A stretch of DNA of 64,000 bases from Scatophagus argus (Eukaryota; Chordata; Actinopteri; Scatophagidae), in the NCBI RefSeq assembly GCF_020382885.2, contig NC_058504.1:22247545-22311544 (forward strand), written 5' to 3'. Shown one piece after another: positions 48,991 to 62,865 of the stretch. The position numbers were made by a program, and so were the translations under genes. The notes beneath the pieces were generated by a model. That model made no database searches. It was not told the origin of the DNA and saw only the letters and a list, made by a program, of their open reading frames with translations. Numbering within the stretch: position 1 is the stretch's first letter; each line of letters begins with the position of its first letter.

Positions 48991-51900
48991 TAATTAAAAA
49001 AAAAAACAAAAAAAACCTTGGAGTGAAGTAACCATGATTATCATCCTGTCTCCCTTTGACCACTGACCTTAAAATCTACTCAGAAATAGTAAAAATTCTA
49101 TGAATTTTAAACTTGAACACATGAACTAACAAGTCGTGTAAGATCATTAATGTAACATGGAGGAAATGAAAGGTTATTTGAGTCCTACTGAATGAGAGGA
49201 AAACAGTGTTTTCACAGAAAGTCCCTGTGATGTGTTTCCTCTCTCTGAGGTCGTTCTGCATATGGTTCAAGTTGAGGACTCTGGGCCCATGTGAGGAGGA
49301 ATGCTCGTCAAAATAAACTCGGCTGGGCTTCTGCTCTTCTTTGTCCTGACAGTTGAAAAGCTTCACGAGGAGGCGAAGGGCCTCAGCCCGCAGAGGGCCT
49401 GCGTGTTGCTGCGTCAAGCTGCAGGAAAGCTGAACAAACAACAGCGTTTGTTTGTCACAAAGCGGCTCGTGATTAGAGCAGAATACAGTAACAGTGCCCT
49501 GACAGGACAGGCAGGTGTTAGGCAAACAGGCTTTGGGTTTGTGCTCGAGGAAACGCTGAATTCTAGAGCCAAAAGTAATGATGAGAGAATAAATCTGCAA
49601 TTTTGTCTTCATGAAGACAAAACATGCAAGCACATTTCTGTCTTCTACTGCATGAAGCCTGTAGGAGCAGCGAGGTTTGCTGAACCGCAGCGATGAAAAC
49701 AAGGCACATGAGGTCCTTATCTGGCCCCAGCCTCAAATACTTTCCCTCACCGACTACAAAAAAAGATATTTTCTCTGTACTCTGAATGCTGCCGGCAACT
49801 ATCTGAAGTATATCCTGTGCAACAATACCCTATTGTTTGCTTACAGGACAAACACAGAACCTACTTTTGAGTGAAGCCAAGAGTGGACTCCCAGAGAGAC
49901 TCCCAGATAGCGCAGAGCGTATCAGCGGCCGATAACCTCAGAGTACACGAGACCGGAACTGTGCATGTGTCCAACAGTCTGGATTTCAGAGAGGGTAAGA
50001 AGGAAGATGAGGAGGGGAAGGAGAGAGCTTATCTTCAAAACGCTGGCTCCAATCAAAACTGAACATACTGTCCACAGAAGTCAGTGATCAGACACCTCCA
50101 CCCCAAATGCTGCTTTCAGCATGGCCAGATGCCGTAACAGCTGGAAAAGAAACTTTTTGTTGGTTATTTCCTTTATAGCCAATACACATGTAATCCACGT
50201 ACATACACCACAGAGAGAGATTAGTTGCCAGTCGGGTGCTGCTGCATTTATATAAATGACACTTTACTCACTTTGTCTGTTTGATTCCTAACTTAAACAG
50301 ATGATGAAAGCTTTGAGACTGGCAACCATTTGTACATTTTGTAAAAAGTCTGATGTCAAGCAGCTATTTTGTGGCGATTATCGATAAATATTTAATTTAC
50401 TGTTTTATTTTAAGCTGGTCAAATTATGTGTTATTACTGTCCTGTGGATTTTAATTTGTCAGACAATGGTCCAGGTTTGTTTTTCTTCTTATCCAGTTAT
50501 GTGTAAAGCATGACCAATATATCAGTCAGCTGATATTAACAACTGATATCGACCAATGTTATTTTTTTGAATTATTTACAATGTCTTCATGTGCTTTCAG
50601 AAATATCTAATTTAACCAATAGAAGAGTCACCATGGCAAAGTCAGCATTCATCGCTGAATAGAAATGTTCTAATGGGACACAAATGAAAATCCTCAGAGA
50701 ATAGTGGGTTCTCATTTGCCTTAAAGGATGAAGAAAAATTAGGCAATTGTAAAAGCAAATTTTTCTCTCAATAACAAAACTGTGTCTGATAAAGCAGATG
50801 CCTTCAGTAAAGGGACAGACAACAGGATTTGAACCCAAACTCATCATCTTAGCCATGCACAGTATATTGTAATCTCCACAAAACCAACATACAACCTCTC
50901 AACATGATGTGAAGACCTAAAAATACCACAAAATAAAGAGATATTATAGATTTCCACTGGGAGGGAATTAACCTGCTCTCATAGTGGCTTTTTGCACTCC
51001 TTCTTGCTTTCGCTCCTTGTCATTTTGATAATCATAATATTACTGAGCAGAGCAGAAAACTAGAGGTAAAATGTACAGCCAGTAGGGGAAAGTGTGACTT
51101 CATGACCATGAATTTATCAAAGAAGGTCTGTGGCAAGAAGGAAAGTTGGAGTGGAGCTGAGGCTGAGGTGGGTGAGGGGGTGGGTGGGTTGGACCATCGG
51201 AAGTGGGAGTGTGAAGGGTTGGACCAGTTAAAACTGGAGTTTAAATATAGCTGTCAGAACAGCACTCACTTGTTGTTTGTTGGGGGGGAAAAAAAGAAAA
51301 AGCTGCATCAGAGATGGATCTGAAAGGGAAAACAACCCTGAGCTTTGTTTGTTTGGTCTGTGCAGAGTATAAGAGGAGTGAACCAACATCTGGCATCACG
51401 AGTCACATCACTGTTAGATTTGTAAAAAAAAAAAAAAAAGTACTTCAAGTGATTGAAATGACTTTTCCATTGCCGTCTACAGCTGCATGTGGTCAGCTGT
51501 AGACGGCAGCCCCCCACCCCCTGTTTTTATGTTTTCAAAAATGATAACTGAAAACGACTCCGTATGAGCAGCTTTTTTGTCTTCTGCCTAGCTGGCACTG
51601 AAAGCATAATGGGCTGAAATATGTGAGGTCTAGAGTGCTGTTTTCCATTTGCATGAGAACAGCAGCCAGAGCATATGGGAGCCAGATATGTTTGCAAATG
51701 GAGCTGCAGTTTGTGTGTTTACTGCAGGCGATAAGCTTCACAGCACTTCACAGCTCCTTCTTCAGCAGCTTAAAGAAAACAAACTTGATTCTGAGACGAG
51801 GGTCCTCTGCAGGTTTGTGAAGTCTGAAAAATACCGGAGCATGAAGTTTTTTTTTTTTTATTTAATCAGTCCTTGCTGCTGACAAGTTGTTTGGAAGAAC

Positions 51901-52949
51901 ATGGGAATGAATTACAAATGAATCAGTCACACTACAGCGTTTGCGGATAAGAATTCCTCAGCTGTAAAATGGGTTCAATCTGAATGCATACTTTAAAGGT
52001 CTCGTGGTTGTTTCAGATATGTCCCTGCACATCTAAGGATGAAAATAGAACATTTGCTGACTGATCACTACTTGAAATACTCTTGTTGTTCATGCTGGGG
52101 CGACTATGATATGATTAATGATTAATTTCAATGACAGTTTTGGTATCAAAACTCAACATATTCACTGAATAAACTACTAAATCATGTTGTCACAAATCAA
52201 AAATGGCAGCTTCTGTGATTTGAACATTATGTGCCAAATATGCGTTTGCTGTTAAAACAGTAAAATATCCTGCGATGCACATGATAGCAGCCGCTCTTTG
52301 CTCTGCAGTTTGGGGGGGTTTTTTTGGAGGGGCGTTCGTTGCGAAAAATTGTCAGACATTTGGGCAACTCTCAAAAGTTTGGATAATGTTCTTGTGCAAT
52401 TTCACACTGTGCAATAACACTCTGACATTTCATTATTTATCTGTTTACATTGGTTTTGTGCTGAAGGCTTTGTGTAAGCACTGTGTGTTTTAAATACACT
52501 CTCAATTTTGCTGTATTTAGGACAGTACAGTAACATAAAGGTTTTCTGCGTCTGTCTTCTCTCTGTCCTCCATCTCTGTCGAAGGATACAGAAATCAGAC
52601 TCAGACTGATGAAGTGAAGAATTCTACCTAGTTGAGATCTTACGTTGCTATAAAACATGTGGGAGCCCTAAGATCCACCGAGACATGAGATGGAGGGAGT
52701 GACAGATGATGTAAACGTGTCGAAACATGAGAGCAATCAGCCAAAGCTCTGAAGGGTAAGGTGGTGTCTGAGCGAGTGACATCACATCATGTCCTGAGTC
52801 AGAGACAAAAGCAGTTCGCCGTTGATGTCTGAGGAGGGAAACTGTGGGAACGATGGGCTTTTGCACTCGTACTGGGATGTAAAACAGTGGAGTAATTAAT
52901 GCCACTGATGGCTCCATCACTTCAAACAAGCACAGCTTTGGTTTTGGTT

Positions 52950-52955
52950 TTTATT
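52950..52955 (-). other. sec24b: Poly(A) signal for sec24b
   Basis: AATAAA on the minus strand, about 890 bp beyond the sec24b stop codon. No closer canonical signal was noticed, giving a 3' UTR of about 0.9 kb. Confidence 0.5.
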
Positions 52956-53841
52956 TAATAAGCTGGTTCATAAATTATCGCACATAAAAGATTATTTTCA
53001 ATAGTTACAAAGTGGATAGCAACTTCATTTAGCGCCTGGAAAAAAATAAACCAAATGAGGAAAAGATTGTTGACTGCGGTGGAGTCTGATCTCGACAAAG
53101 GGAGCTGGCACAGCAGAGGAGCCAACACGGGGGTTTTCAACATCCAACCGCTGTCCAATTATATTCCTGTTACACTGACAGCTGTCCCCTGACTAACAGC
53201 AAACGATCAAACGGTGACATGCGTTTCGGTTTTCGGAGTGCATGCCGAAAAAGAAGAGAAGGAATGTCTGTTTCTGTTCTCCAGTGTATTCAAAACAGTC
53301 TTAAAATAAAGCTGCAGGACTGAGGAGGGGAATAAATTATAAAATCAAACAAAGAAAACAGCACTAGCTACATGTGAGGCTCACGAAAAACAAAACAAAC
53401 TCAAACGTGTTGAAGTGGCATCTTCTTGGCTATTCGTTCCTCTTCTTTTCCCAACAGCAATGGACTTGACGACAGACTAAATGGAGGTTTGACTGTGGTT
53501 AAGAGGCAGCAAGGAGACGCTGGAGGAGCGTTTTCAGCAATTCATTTTAACCAGTGGTTCATTTATCCATTTTTGTACTATAATTCTTTCCTAAAACTGT
53601 CCCCCTCCTCACCTTCTGATGGTCAAATCCTGGCTGACCAATGAGCTTCGAGGGTGGAACTGTTTAATAAGACTCTTTTGGAGGAACAGGAGTTAACCCA
53701 CCTCGCTAAAACTGGTCTGAAGGAGCGACTGGTGTCCATCATTGGCTAACGCTAGTTTTCACTCTACGAGGCCGTAAATCCTTCTTCTCACTCTGGTTTG
53801 AGGATTCTAGTGGCTGAGGTTCTTCTCTGTGCGATGGGAGC

Positions 53842-56800
53842 CTATTTGGATGTTTGCTGCTGAATGTTCTGCAGGAATTCATAGTAGGAAGAGGCCGACT
53901 CGGACTGATCCTCCACCAGCTGCTGGAAGAAAGTTGCTTTAGCCGAAGCGTCGTCCCTGCAGGAGGGAAAAGAGAGACAAGAGGGTTAAAACAACAGCAG
54001 ACCGGTTGGTAATTTTGGTTTGGTACTTGGCTTTCGATCTGGTGGATGTTTTTCATAAACACACACTCAGTTTGACATGTGGACAGGTCATTAATATCAC
54101 TTCACATAAATATCAAAACTAATGGCTAACTGGCTAAGCACTCCACTACACACTGTCCTGCAACAATTCAGCCTGTATCAAATAAATATTGGGACCCAAC
54201 ACACAACTCTGATTCTAAATATTAAAGAAATGTTTTTGGGTCTAAATACTCAAGCTCAAATCATCAGAAAACTGATCAGAAATGAAATACCATCATTTGT
54301 TCATCACTACCAACAAGCACACACACATTTTTCATCTGTCAGAGCGACGCATTCAAATGCTGATCGGTTCATCTGTACTGACATCGGCCACCTTCCACAA
54401 CAACAAGCCTGCGGCGTAAACATGTGGCCGAGTAACAATGCTGTGCCGCGAGAGGAGGAGAGAGAGGAAACAGGAACAATGCGTTCCCCCGAGGAAGCCT
54501 TTCCAACACCGTCAATCAGTGACCTCATTACTTACCGTGTGTTTACACTGGAAACATTTTTCTGTCAGCCGAGAGACAGATTCTACTTAAACATAAAACC
54601 GGCCACTTACTCTAATGCTGTAAGTGATGTGTGGATCTTCTGAAAGCTGACAACAGAACGTCGGCAAGAGCTTTTTGTCCTAAACAGATGAGCTGTGAGG
54701 CACCTGGTCACAGGTGTGATGTGGCTGCAGTCAACTATTAGTCGCATACAGATTCCTTTGTTGGTGGTGGAGATCGAAATCATATAAGTTACAACTGAAA
54801 TGTTATCATGTTTCTTGCTCATTTCTCAAATTTATTGACTATTTATTGATAAGCAGTTGATACTAAAGAGCACAAGTCAAAAACAAAACAAATAATCAAA
54901 TTTCAGAAGTCGGAAGCAGGAATGTTTTTTTATTTTTTCTTGATAAATGATTTTAATTGATTTTCAAAATTCTGCTTTTCATTTAGTGGTTACATAATTT
55001 CAGCTCAAGCAATCAGCCTAAAGACTTCCTGTCGCAGGCTGACATGACCTCTGACCTCAATGGGCTGCAATCTGAGCTTTTGAATAAAATTTATTTTGGT
55101 TTTACATTCCTTTTGGGTGGAGTGAAGAACAAACTGGGCATTGTGTGGCAAAAAAACCCCTGAAGGTATTTCACATTTCCTCGTCCACATCTCAGCTCTT
55201 CACTCTGAAGGTTTGTAGTGCTATTTATCCATCTATCTGATTTTGGGGTGAGCTATCCCTTAGGATTTTAAAACATTATAATAAAAGAACAAGAAGCCTT
55301 TTTATGACCCTCTCAGAATTCGTAAAATCCAAATGTCAGAAGACACGCACGGTCAGACTGAGTGTGAGTCAAAGTCAGATGTTAATCCAGATGTGCAGCA
55401 GTGCTTACTTGACCACGTGCATCGTGGAGCTGAACGCTCTGTTGTCCTGCAGCCAGTCGAGGAACGCTCGCACTCTCTCAGACAGAGGAGTCTCCAGCTC
55501 TGGAATGTGACTCTGGGATTCATAAAGAGAAAGAGAAGGAGAACCAAAACATCTACAGCGCTGTTTTCTCTTTCAGATCAGAGGACTGATTCACACAATG
55601 AGGACAACAGAAATGTGCCCGCAGTGCGACTGCAGCATTCATGGATGGCTCTTGGATGCAGCGACCCCATTCTAGAAAATACAATAAGCAGCGTAACTAA
55701 GAGCTGACAGTAGCTGTTTGTTCTGGGTGTTACCATCATGCCCACACTGTGGTCATGACAGAGCTTTCTAGGTACGGTTTGTTAAGACAGAAACGCTACA
55801 GCAGCAAATCTGTTTTGCTGAGTGGCCACTGAGAGAAACACAGCACTGTTTTACGTGAAGCAAATCTGTGACTCATTTTCAGGGGAAATATGTACAATGC
55901 AGCACTGCATCAGTCACGCAGCAACTGGGCGGTGGTGCGGGTCACATGTCATCAACGGCCTCACTCGTCATTAAGTCATTTCCTGATGCTTTGGATGCGA
56001 GCGAAATCTCATCCTGAACTGACTTTCGTCTATTTTTGAGTGTGTGAGTTTGTCTTACTGACCATGTTGGGGGGTATTGAAGCATAGCTGGGGCAGCCCA
56101 GAACATCTCGGATGAACATCTCGTTGCAGCATTTGCCGATCCACAGATAAAACACCTGCAGAGACAAAAACCAAGCTTTTAATCTTCCTGACGCAGACCA
56201 AAGCCCCTGAAAGCTTTACTTTCAATAGTTCTCTTTAAAATATTAACATATATATGTGACTAAACAAGGTTCATAAAAACATAGTCCGTAGGCATAGTTT
56301 TTTATGAGTGGGAGGAAACATATGGAGGATGTAATGAGCTCAGTGAGAAGCAACTGTAATGTTTCCAGGGCATTAAGTATCATTACTTCTATCATTTTTA
56401 TATATATATTATTTTAACCACCCATCTGTCATTAATCTTCACCTATTAAGACAAACAAAAAAGCGAAACAAAAGTGTGGCAAAAGAAGAAGAGAAATAAA
56501 TGATGAGAAACAATGATCATCTCTGAGAAAACACCCTTGGAGAACCACAGCATGAACACATAATGCTGAAAGCTCACATGGCCACAGTCCATGAGGAAAG
56601 CTCCATCTCTGCTCAGCCCCTCAGCAGACAGGTGAAGCAGATGAGGCTGGGGAACCACCGTGTCGTTCAGATGCAGCGACCCCTGCAGGTGTGACACAAA
56701 TGGTGCAATGGATTAGTCTGAGGACCCTCAGGTTTGTTTCACTTATTTTGGTTTTATTGCCACACAAACCGCATTGCTCACATTTAGAGTAAGTGTACAG

Positions 56801-59800
56801 TATAACTACGCACGCTCCAAACTCCCAATAAATAAAATCTAACAATTTAATAAGTTTTGAATTTTTTAAATAATAACTCTCCACTAAGTATTTACGAAGC
56901 TTAAAACCTGCCACCACCAAACAGTCCAATATCAGCTCGGCAACTTCTTCACTCCCACACTCTGAATTAACTTCTCTCTCACTTAACTGACTCATGAAAT
57001 CTAATCCAGTCTTGACTTGTTCAGTCTTGTCCCACCTTGTCAGACATGTTGTCCAGCCGGTACAAGTCAGGATGAACCATTCGCATTAGCTGCTGCAGCG
57101 GCTGCGTCTTGAACTCGCACATGGCGAAGACCCGCTCGTCCAGCCGCGTGCTGGTGCCCGTCCGCAAGGCTTTCTGCAACGGAACACAAACTTTCCTTAC
57201 GGTTCTTCAAATGTAATTTTTGCGCTGACCTGGTTTAAGTTGAATTCTCACTCACTCACTCACTGTCTTTGAACTGATTTCTTTAATCCACTTCAGCACT
57301 TAGAGATACCAGGTGAAAATCGTTACACTGTAAGTTCTTATCACCTGGAATGGTTCCCTACTGTAGTTTTACTTTACTCCTAACACATCACTTTTAGAAA
57401 TGGAAACTGTGTTTTACATGTTTAGGTTCACACTCACTCCAGACTCATGTCTCAGATGACACACACTGTGTTAGGGTGTGTGTGACAGTGGACACACCCT
57501 GAATGTATGAATGAGCATGTCCCAGCCACTGAAAATATATTGTGTGTGTAGAGGGAGGAGTAGAGATGACATAAAAGATATTTTAGGATGTGTAACACTG
57601 ATGTTGGGTGGATTATTGGGTGTTAGCACAGTGTGTGTTCGCTTATGCAACCTATCCAGCTACCAGACAGCTTCATATTAGTTGGCTCTGGGGGTGTTTC
57701 AGTCATTTGTGTGTCTAAAGCCTGTAATTGACATACGTGACATTTGAATGTACTGATGCCCGTCAGTCACACCTGTTTCAGCAGGGCGAGGATGTAAACA
57801 GGGAAGAGGCGCAAGGCGGCGGGGACGACCACGCCCGAGTGCGGCAGGTTCGACACGTTGCTCTTGTAGGCGCTCACCAAATCTACCACAGCATTCACCA
57901 GGGCGTCACGGGCATCCGACAGACTGGACGATATCGACCGGTCGATAGCTGTGGGAAAGATTAGGTGGAGAAGAGTTTCACAGCAAAAAGCAGGCATATG
58001 TTAGTGCTTTAGGACGTCTGCATCTCAGGAGGCAAGTCACTGCTTTCTTCCAGATGTTTTCTGATAAGCTAATTCTCTACAAGCATCTCCATTTTCCCCT
58101 GCAGTGTAAAGCAATATATTTAAAAACATAGCTGAGGGTTTATGGTACACACTCACCCATGTTGGCCAGCAGACAAGTGATGGCCTGAACATCAGCTCCA
58201 GCATACACATCACTCAGCTGGTTGACCACAGGCAGACACAGGGTGTGGACCCGGATTCTTCTCTTTCCTACAGGGAAGGAGGGAGAAATAATCAGACGCA
58301 GTAATGAGCCAACTGTGGGTCACGTGCAAGAACAGACTAGTATTTTAAGAAGACTTGACACCTTTCAAACCTTGTCACATGTTCAAACCTCGGCCAACAA
58401 AACCACACCCTCCTGCTGTTCGGAGCAGGTGAGGTCTTACTCAAGCTCACTGACCCATACAGACTTCCTCACCATGCTAAGCGTGTGTGTCTGTATACCT
58501 TTACTGGACGTGTAGAGCAGAGCAGCCTGGAAGCAGGCCAAAGATGAGTCTGCAAGAGAGTCTTCGATTGACATCTGGACAGCGAAGGCCGAGTCTGGGT
58601 TCACATTGGCCAGGGACAGCAGGTCGGTGGAGCGAACAAAGAAGTTACCGTGGAACGTATGGATGGATAAACCTGAAGACAAAAACAAAGTGTAATGCAA
58701 AAATATATCACACATTTAGTTTTAAAGGCTAAATCTGAAAGTATAATTTTCTCTCTGTATTTCTCATGCGTCTCCAGTCACCTTTAGTGCATCGTATTCT
58801 CATGACCGCCTCAAACCCGATCTTCCTGGTAAGGTAGCGCTCCAGATCTCTCTGGAACTTCTCCAGCTGAGCTGGGTTGTGGATGTAATGGAAGGAGGGG
58901 TAGTAAAAGATGCTGCCCGCTGAATACTTGGACATACATGCTGAGGAAGAGGTGGAAGAGGAGGGGACATTTATTTATTTACAATTCAATGACTTGTTAT
59001 TAGAGTGATAAAAACTTCCTCAGTGGTTCTGAAACTTTTCCCATCACACAAGTCCCATGATAAAATCCCACTTTGCCAACATGCTTGCTTTGCATGCTAA
59101 AGTTAGCATTAAGCTCAAATGACTACTGAATATGGTAATCTTGGATTAACAGCTGTTTGAATTCAGTGTTAATTATGACAAATAACTATTGAAGGGGGAT
59201 AAACAGGGGATCAGAAGACAATGTTGCAGGAAATTTTCCAAAATGTCCACTGATGCTTTAACGCTTTTTGCACCACATTTCTGAGAGCGTATTAAAACCC
59301 AGTGTTACTGCTGTAAATCAGAACTGAGTGCAGCTGCCATCCTGTTACAAACTTTTCAGATCCACCTTTCAAGACAACAAAGTTTTTACTCAGCCATCAA
59401 ACAGTTTCAGAAATTTCTCAGTGAATCCATGTTTCGGACCAGTATATAAAAGATGAACGGCCACTGAATTGTTACTTTCAATACCTGAAGACCCTGCAGA
59501 CACCCTGAGATAAAGGAACAGAGCAATAATCCCAAGACCCGCAACCCTTTTGTATAGACGCACACCGAGGTTAAAATGTTCTTACACAGCGATGCGAGGT
59601 CAGCATACTGGGAGCTGAGCAGAAAAAGATCCACCCCAATTTGTTGACCCGAGCAGTCGAGGGCGAGTTTCTTATAGAAGTCTGTGGCCGGGCCGAGGTG
59701 CACGACTCCCTGGAAAGATACAGACTTTTAACAAAATGAAATCATCTGTGGAAACGATGCATACTGAGCACATTTAATGTGCGTGTGCATGTTGGCTGAT

Positions 59801-62800
59801 GAAGATCATGTTTTGTACATTGCTGGATTTGTAAGGTGTGTGTTTTACTTTATTTCCATTCTTTTCCCCCCCAAACCCTCCTGAAATCACAGAAGCCAAA
59901 GAACAGAAAATCACTTTGACTGAGAAAAAAAAACACATCTGTTCTTAGTTGGTTTGATTCAGGATTTTTGGACACCATCGCTGTAACTTCTTGGCAGTTT
60001 ATTCAAATCAAAAATGGAACACAGATGAGGATCAATAAATCACAGCCCTGGGATAACAAAAAACACAGCACCCTCGACGTGCCCTCTAAATTAAAAGCTG
60101 GGATCCAATCATGACATTGAGGCTGGTGATAAAAGTGAGTTGTGACAGGAATAAAAACATAACAGCGCTGAGAATGTCAGGACAACACATATAAATCTAC
60201 AAGACAGGAGGTGTGGAAGAGTCATTCTCGCTCTATATTTCACAGGTCATATGGTTCAGGTTAAAGGTTCATAAATCCCAGAGAACGCGGCACTGTCAAC
60301 ATTGAGAAGTCAAGTTCTGTTTGAAAAATAAAGGTGTTGTTTGTTAAAAAAACATGGCTGAACAAAAACAAACAGCAGCGACCACAGAAACTCAAACTTT
60401 TTACCACCTGTTAAAAAAAAAGGGAAAAATAGGATTTCATAGTAATGCCAAAGTAAACCCTGGGGGACCACCATGAAAACATTCAGAACAACAAACCTAA
60501 TCAGACCCTTAAAACAATCACCCAGCTGAACAAGTCCAGTTTGAAGAAGCTAGCCAAGAATAAACAGCTAAAGATAAAGCCAGCTAGAGCTCAGTGCCAG
60601 ACACCAGCCAGCAGCTTCTCCGAGCTTTCCTTGGTACGAACAGTGAGAAGACCAAAGCAATTACAAGGAAAACGACGGAATTCACGACTCTGCATGATCA
60701 GCCGTTCTCCATAGTTGAGAATAGAGGCTTCAGAAATCTGATAAATTACCTCAGCCCTGCTGAATTTATAAGCATACTGTAAAATGATTTAAGTAACTGA
60801 CATTTGTTATCTTATATAAATCTGTTGCACCTGCTTTGGTTTGGGCAAGTAAAATACATCTTTGTAGCTCTTCCCAGTTGCACAGCACTATATTTTGAGA
60901 GGAACTGTAAAGTTAAATGATTTCTTCTATTATGAAATTAAGTTGATCTTCGCTTCTATATGCTGTCAGTTATAGTTCTTAGAAAGAAAATCGGAACTGG
61001 CAAAAGCATCAGCAAGTTACACTTACAAAAAAATAATATATCAGAAATTGGAATCGGCCAAGAAAATTGCAGTTGGTGCACCTCTATTCATAACTGTCAC
61101 AAAGTGCTCACAAAACAGTAAAAGGTCAGCCCATTTATTTTTTACCTTTGTGCTCGAGCGCTGGTTGGGGTCTTCCCTTGAGTGCAGCGCACCAGCACCC
61201 AGTGTCGGCAGCTGGGTCTGAAATACTGTGACGCGGCCCCCGGTGGCCGACATGAGCTTGAAGGCGGCTTGCAGCGCCGGGCCGAGGGCGCTGTGGGTCT
61301 CTCTGCTCTGGCTGAACATGGCCGGCAGCGATGTCAGCAGGTCCTTCACCAGCTGGGGGGGGTATGAAAAAAGAGCATGATCACACAAAGTGTTGTTGGA
61401 GCTGTTGAGGTTCAGGAAAAAACAAAGAACGTACCTCCTTGCTTTCCTTTAGGTTCACCATTAGACTGTCATGGGACGGTATGAAGACATCTGGAAAAAA
61501 AAAAAAACAGATTTGAAAAAAAAAAGATTTATGGCAAATTTCTGTCAGACTTCCGCAGTATTTTAAAATATGAAAAAAAGAACGGCCAAGTGATGGGTGA
61601 ATAACTTTCCAAATACATGTATGGTGTATTAAATTAAAATCCTTAATGAGGAACAAGTCTGCAAGTCATCCTTTATGAAAGTCACCCATAAAGTTGGATA
61701 TTCGGTGGTCCACATTTATTTACTCATTATTTTGACTTTGACTCAACAACTCAACAGGTATCCATTTGTTAATAAAGTCATAAAGTGATGATTTCCTACA
61801 GTGTCACATTATGGGTGACTTCTGACAAACTACAGTAATTATATCATATTTCAGTGAGCAGATGTACCGTCTATGTCTGACACCACCAGCATCTGGGGCT
61901 GGGACAGTCCCTCTTGCAGGTTGTAGAAGTGGATGGTGTTGTCGAAGGTGAGGAAGCCCACTTTGGTGCGTGTATCCCCAGGCAACCTGAAGCACACAAC
62001 AAAGCTCTGTCAGAAGAGTTTAGTTGGAAACAAATCAACCCTTCATGGCTGTGTGCTTATTGTCCAGCTTTTCCTTCATCTTCATCTTATGAGGAAATTA
62101 TATCAATAAAAAGGCTGATGAGGTTAACAATTCTGATTTCTGTTCCCTTCACCTTATCATTAGTCAAACATAACAAATCTACTTTTATGTTTGCTGTATA
62201 GCTTATCAACAGCACTCACTTATCCAGGTTCTCCAGAAGCGATTCACAGAAGTACTTAAGGTAGCCCGCCTCCACAGCATTGTGAGACACATCGAGAACA
62301 AACAGGTAGACTGCTGGCTGAGGAGGTCGCAGCTGAGCACACACGAGGCACAACAAAGACACATGATGAGTTAATGCAGTCTTAAAACAGACTGCTTCAC
62401 AGCTAAAGTCAACTGAAAGGGACCACAGTGCCCTCTAGAGGACAGACAATAAAACTACTGGAGCAGCCAAAAGATAAGAGACAGAAGAGGCAGCTTACCA
62501 TGTAATCAGAGGAGGCAATGAACTCCACAGTGGAGTTTTGGACCTCCGGTCTCTTGTGGGGCTCACCATATGACCTAGTGACCGGGTTGTACATAAACTC
62601 ATCAGGAACTGAAGAAGAAAGGAAAAACAGAGAGTGGGCTTGACATGTAGAACACAGAGGGATGAAATCACTGGATGGTGGATCACTGGATCAATAATAT
62701 CACTTTCTGACCCAGAACTACTAAGGATTGACTCATACCATCATTGACCCGGTAACAGAGATTGCACTTCCACCTGCGCTGGTCCAGGAAGGTGACAAAC

Positions 62801-62865
62801 GGGTTGATGTAGGTGCGACAGGAGCGACAGCGCACTATCGTGTTTGATGTGATCACAGGCAGCTG
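53842..62865 (-). CDS. sec24b: COPII coat cargo adaptor SEC24B, C-terminal part (partial)
   Basis: SEC24 selects cargo for COPII vesicles leaving the ER, as a dimer with SEC23. Sixteen exons on the minus strand: 62865-62739, 62608-62499, 62332-62220, 61986-61868, 61490-61435, 61352-61146, 59709-59586, 58940-58782, 58672-58499, 58267-58157, 57948-57773, 57173-57036, 56682-56578, 56155-56063, 55512-55409, 53956-53842. They join in phase (2031 nt, 676 codons plus stop). Domain order from the first visible residue: zinc finger (CRSC...CNLC, about 14-37), trunk ([19 protein letters not shown] onward), beta sandwich with [18 protein letters not shown], helical region ([17 protein letters not shown]), gelsolin-like end ([21 protein letters not shown]). 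[12 protein letters not shown] and [18 protein letters not shown] favour SEC24B over SEC24A. Human SEC24B has 1268 aa, so the disordered N-terminal half lies right of 64000. Confidence 0.93.
60985..61090. repeat. Old dispersed repeat fragment in a sec24b intron
   Basis: CAGAAATTGGAATCGGCCAA, then AATTGCAGTTGGTGCACCTC recall the end of a fish DNA-transposon repeat whose copies end with GTGCATC-like sequence. One copy only; low certainty. Confidence 0.35.

Larger units (their letters stand above)
42261..52949. other. 10.7-kb gene-poor interval between the hopx-side LINE and sec24b
   Basis: No gene recognised. It contains the repeats listed separately, short (CA)n runs near 42765 and 42984, an A-rich run near 51424, and open frames that match no family, the longest at 49076-49702 on the minus strand. 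Confidence 0.5.

Noticed and set aside
54122-54643. A 173-codon plus-strand open frame within the last sec24b intron
   Set aside because: No recognisable domain or splice context, and a composition like translated intron. It overlaps a gene on the other strand.
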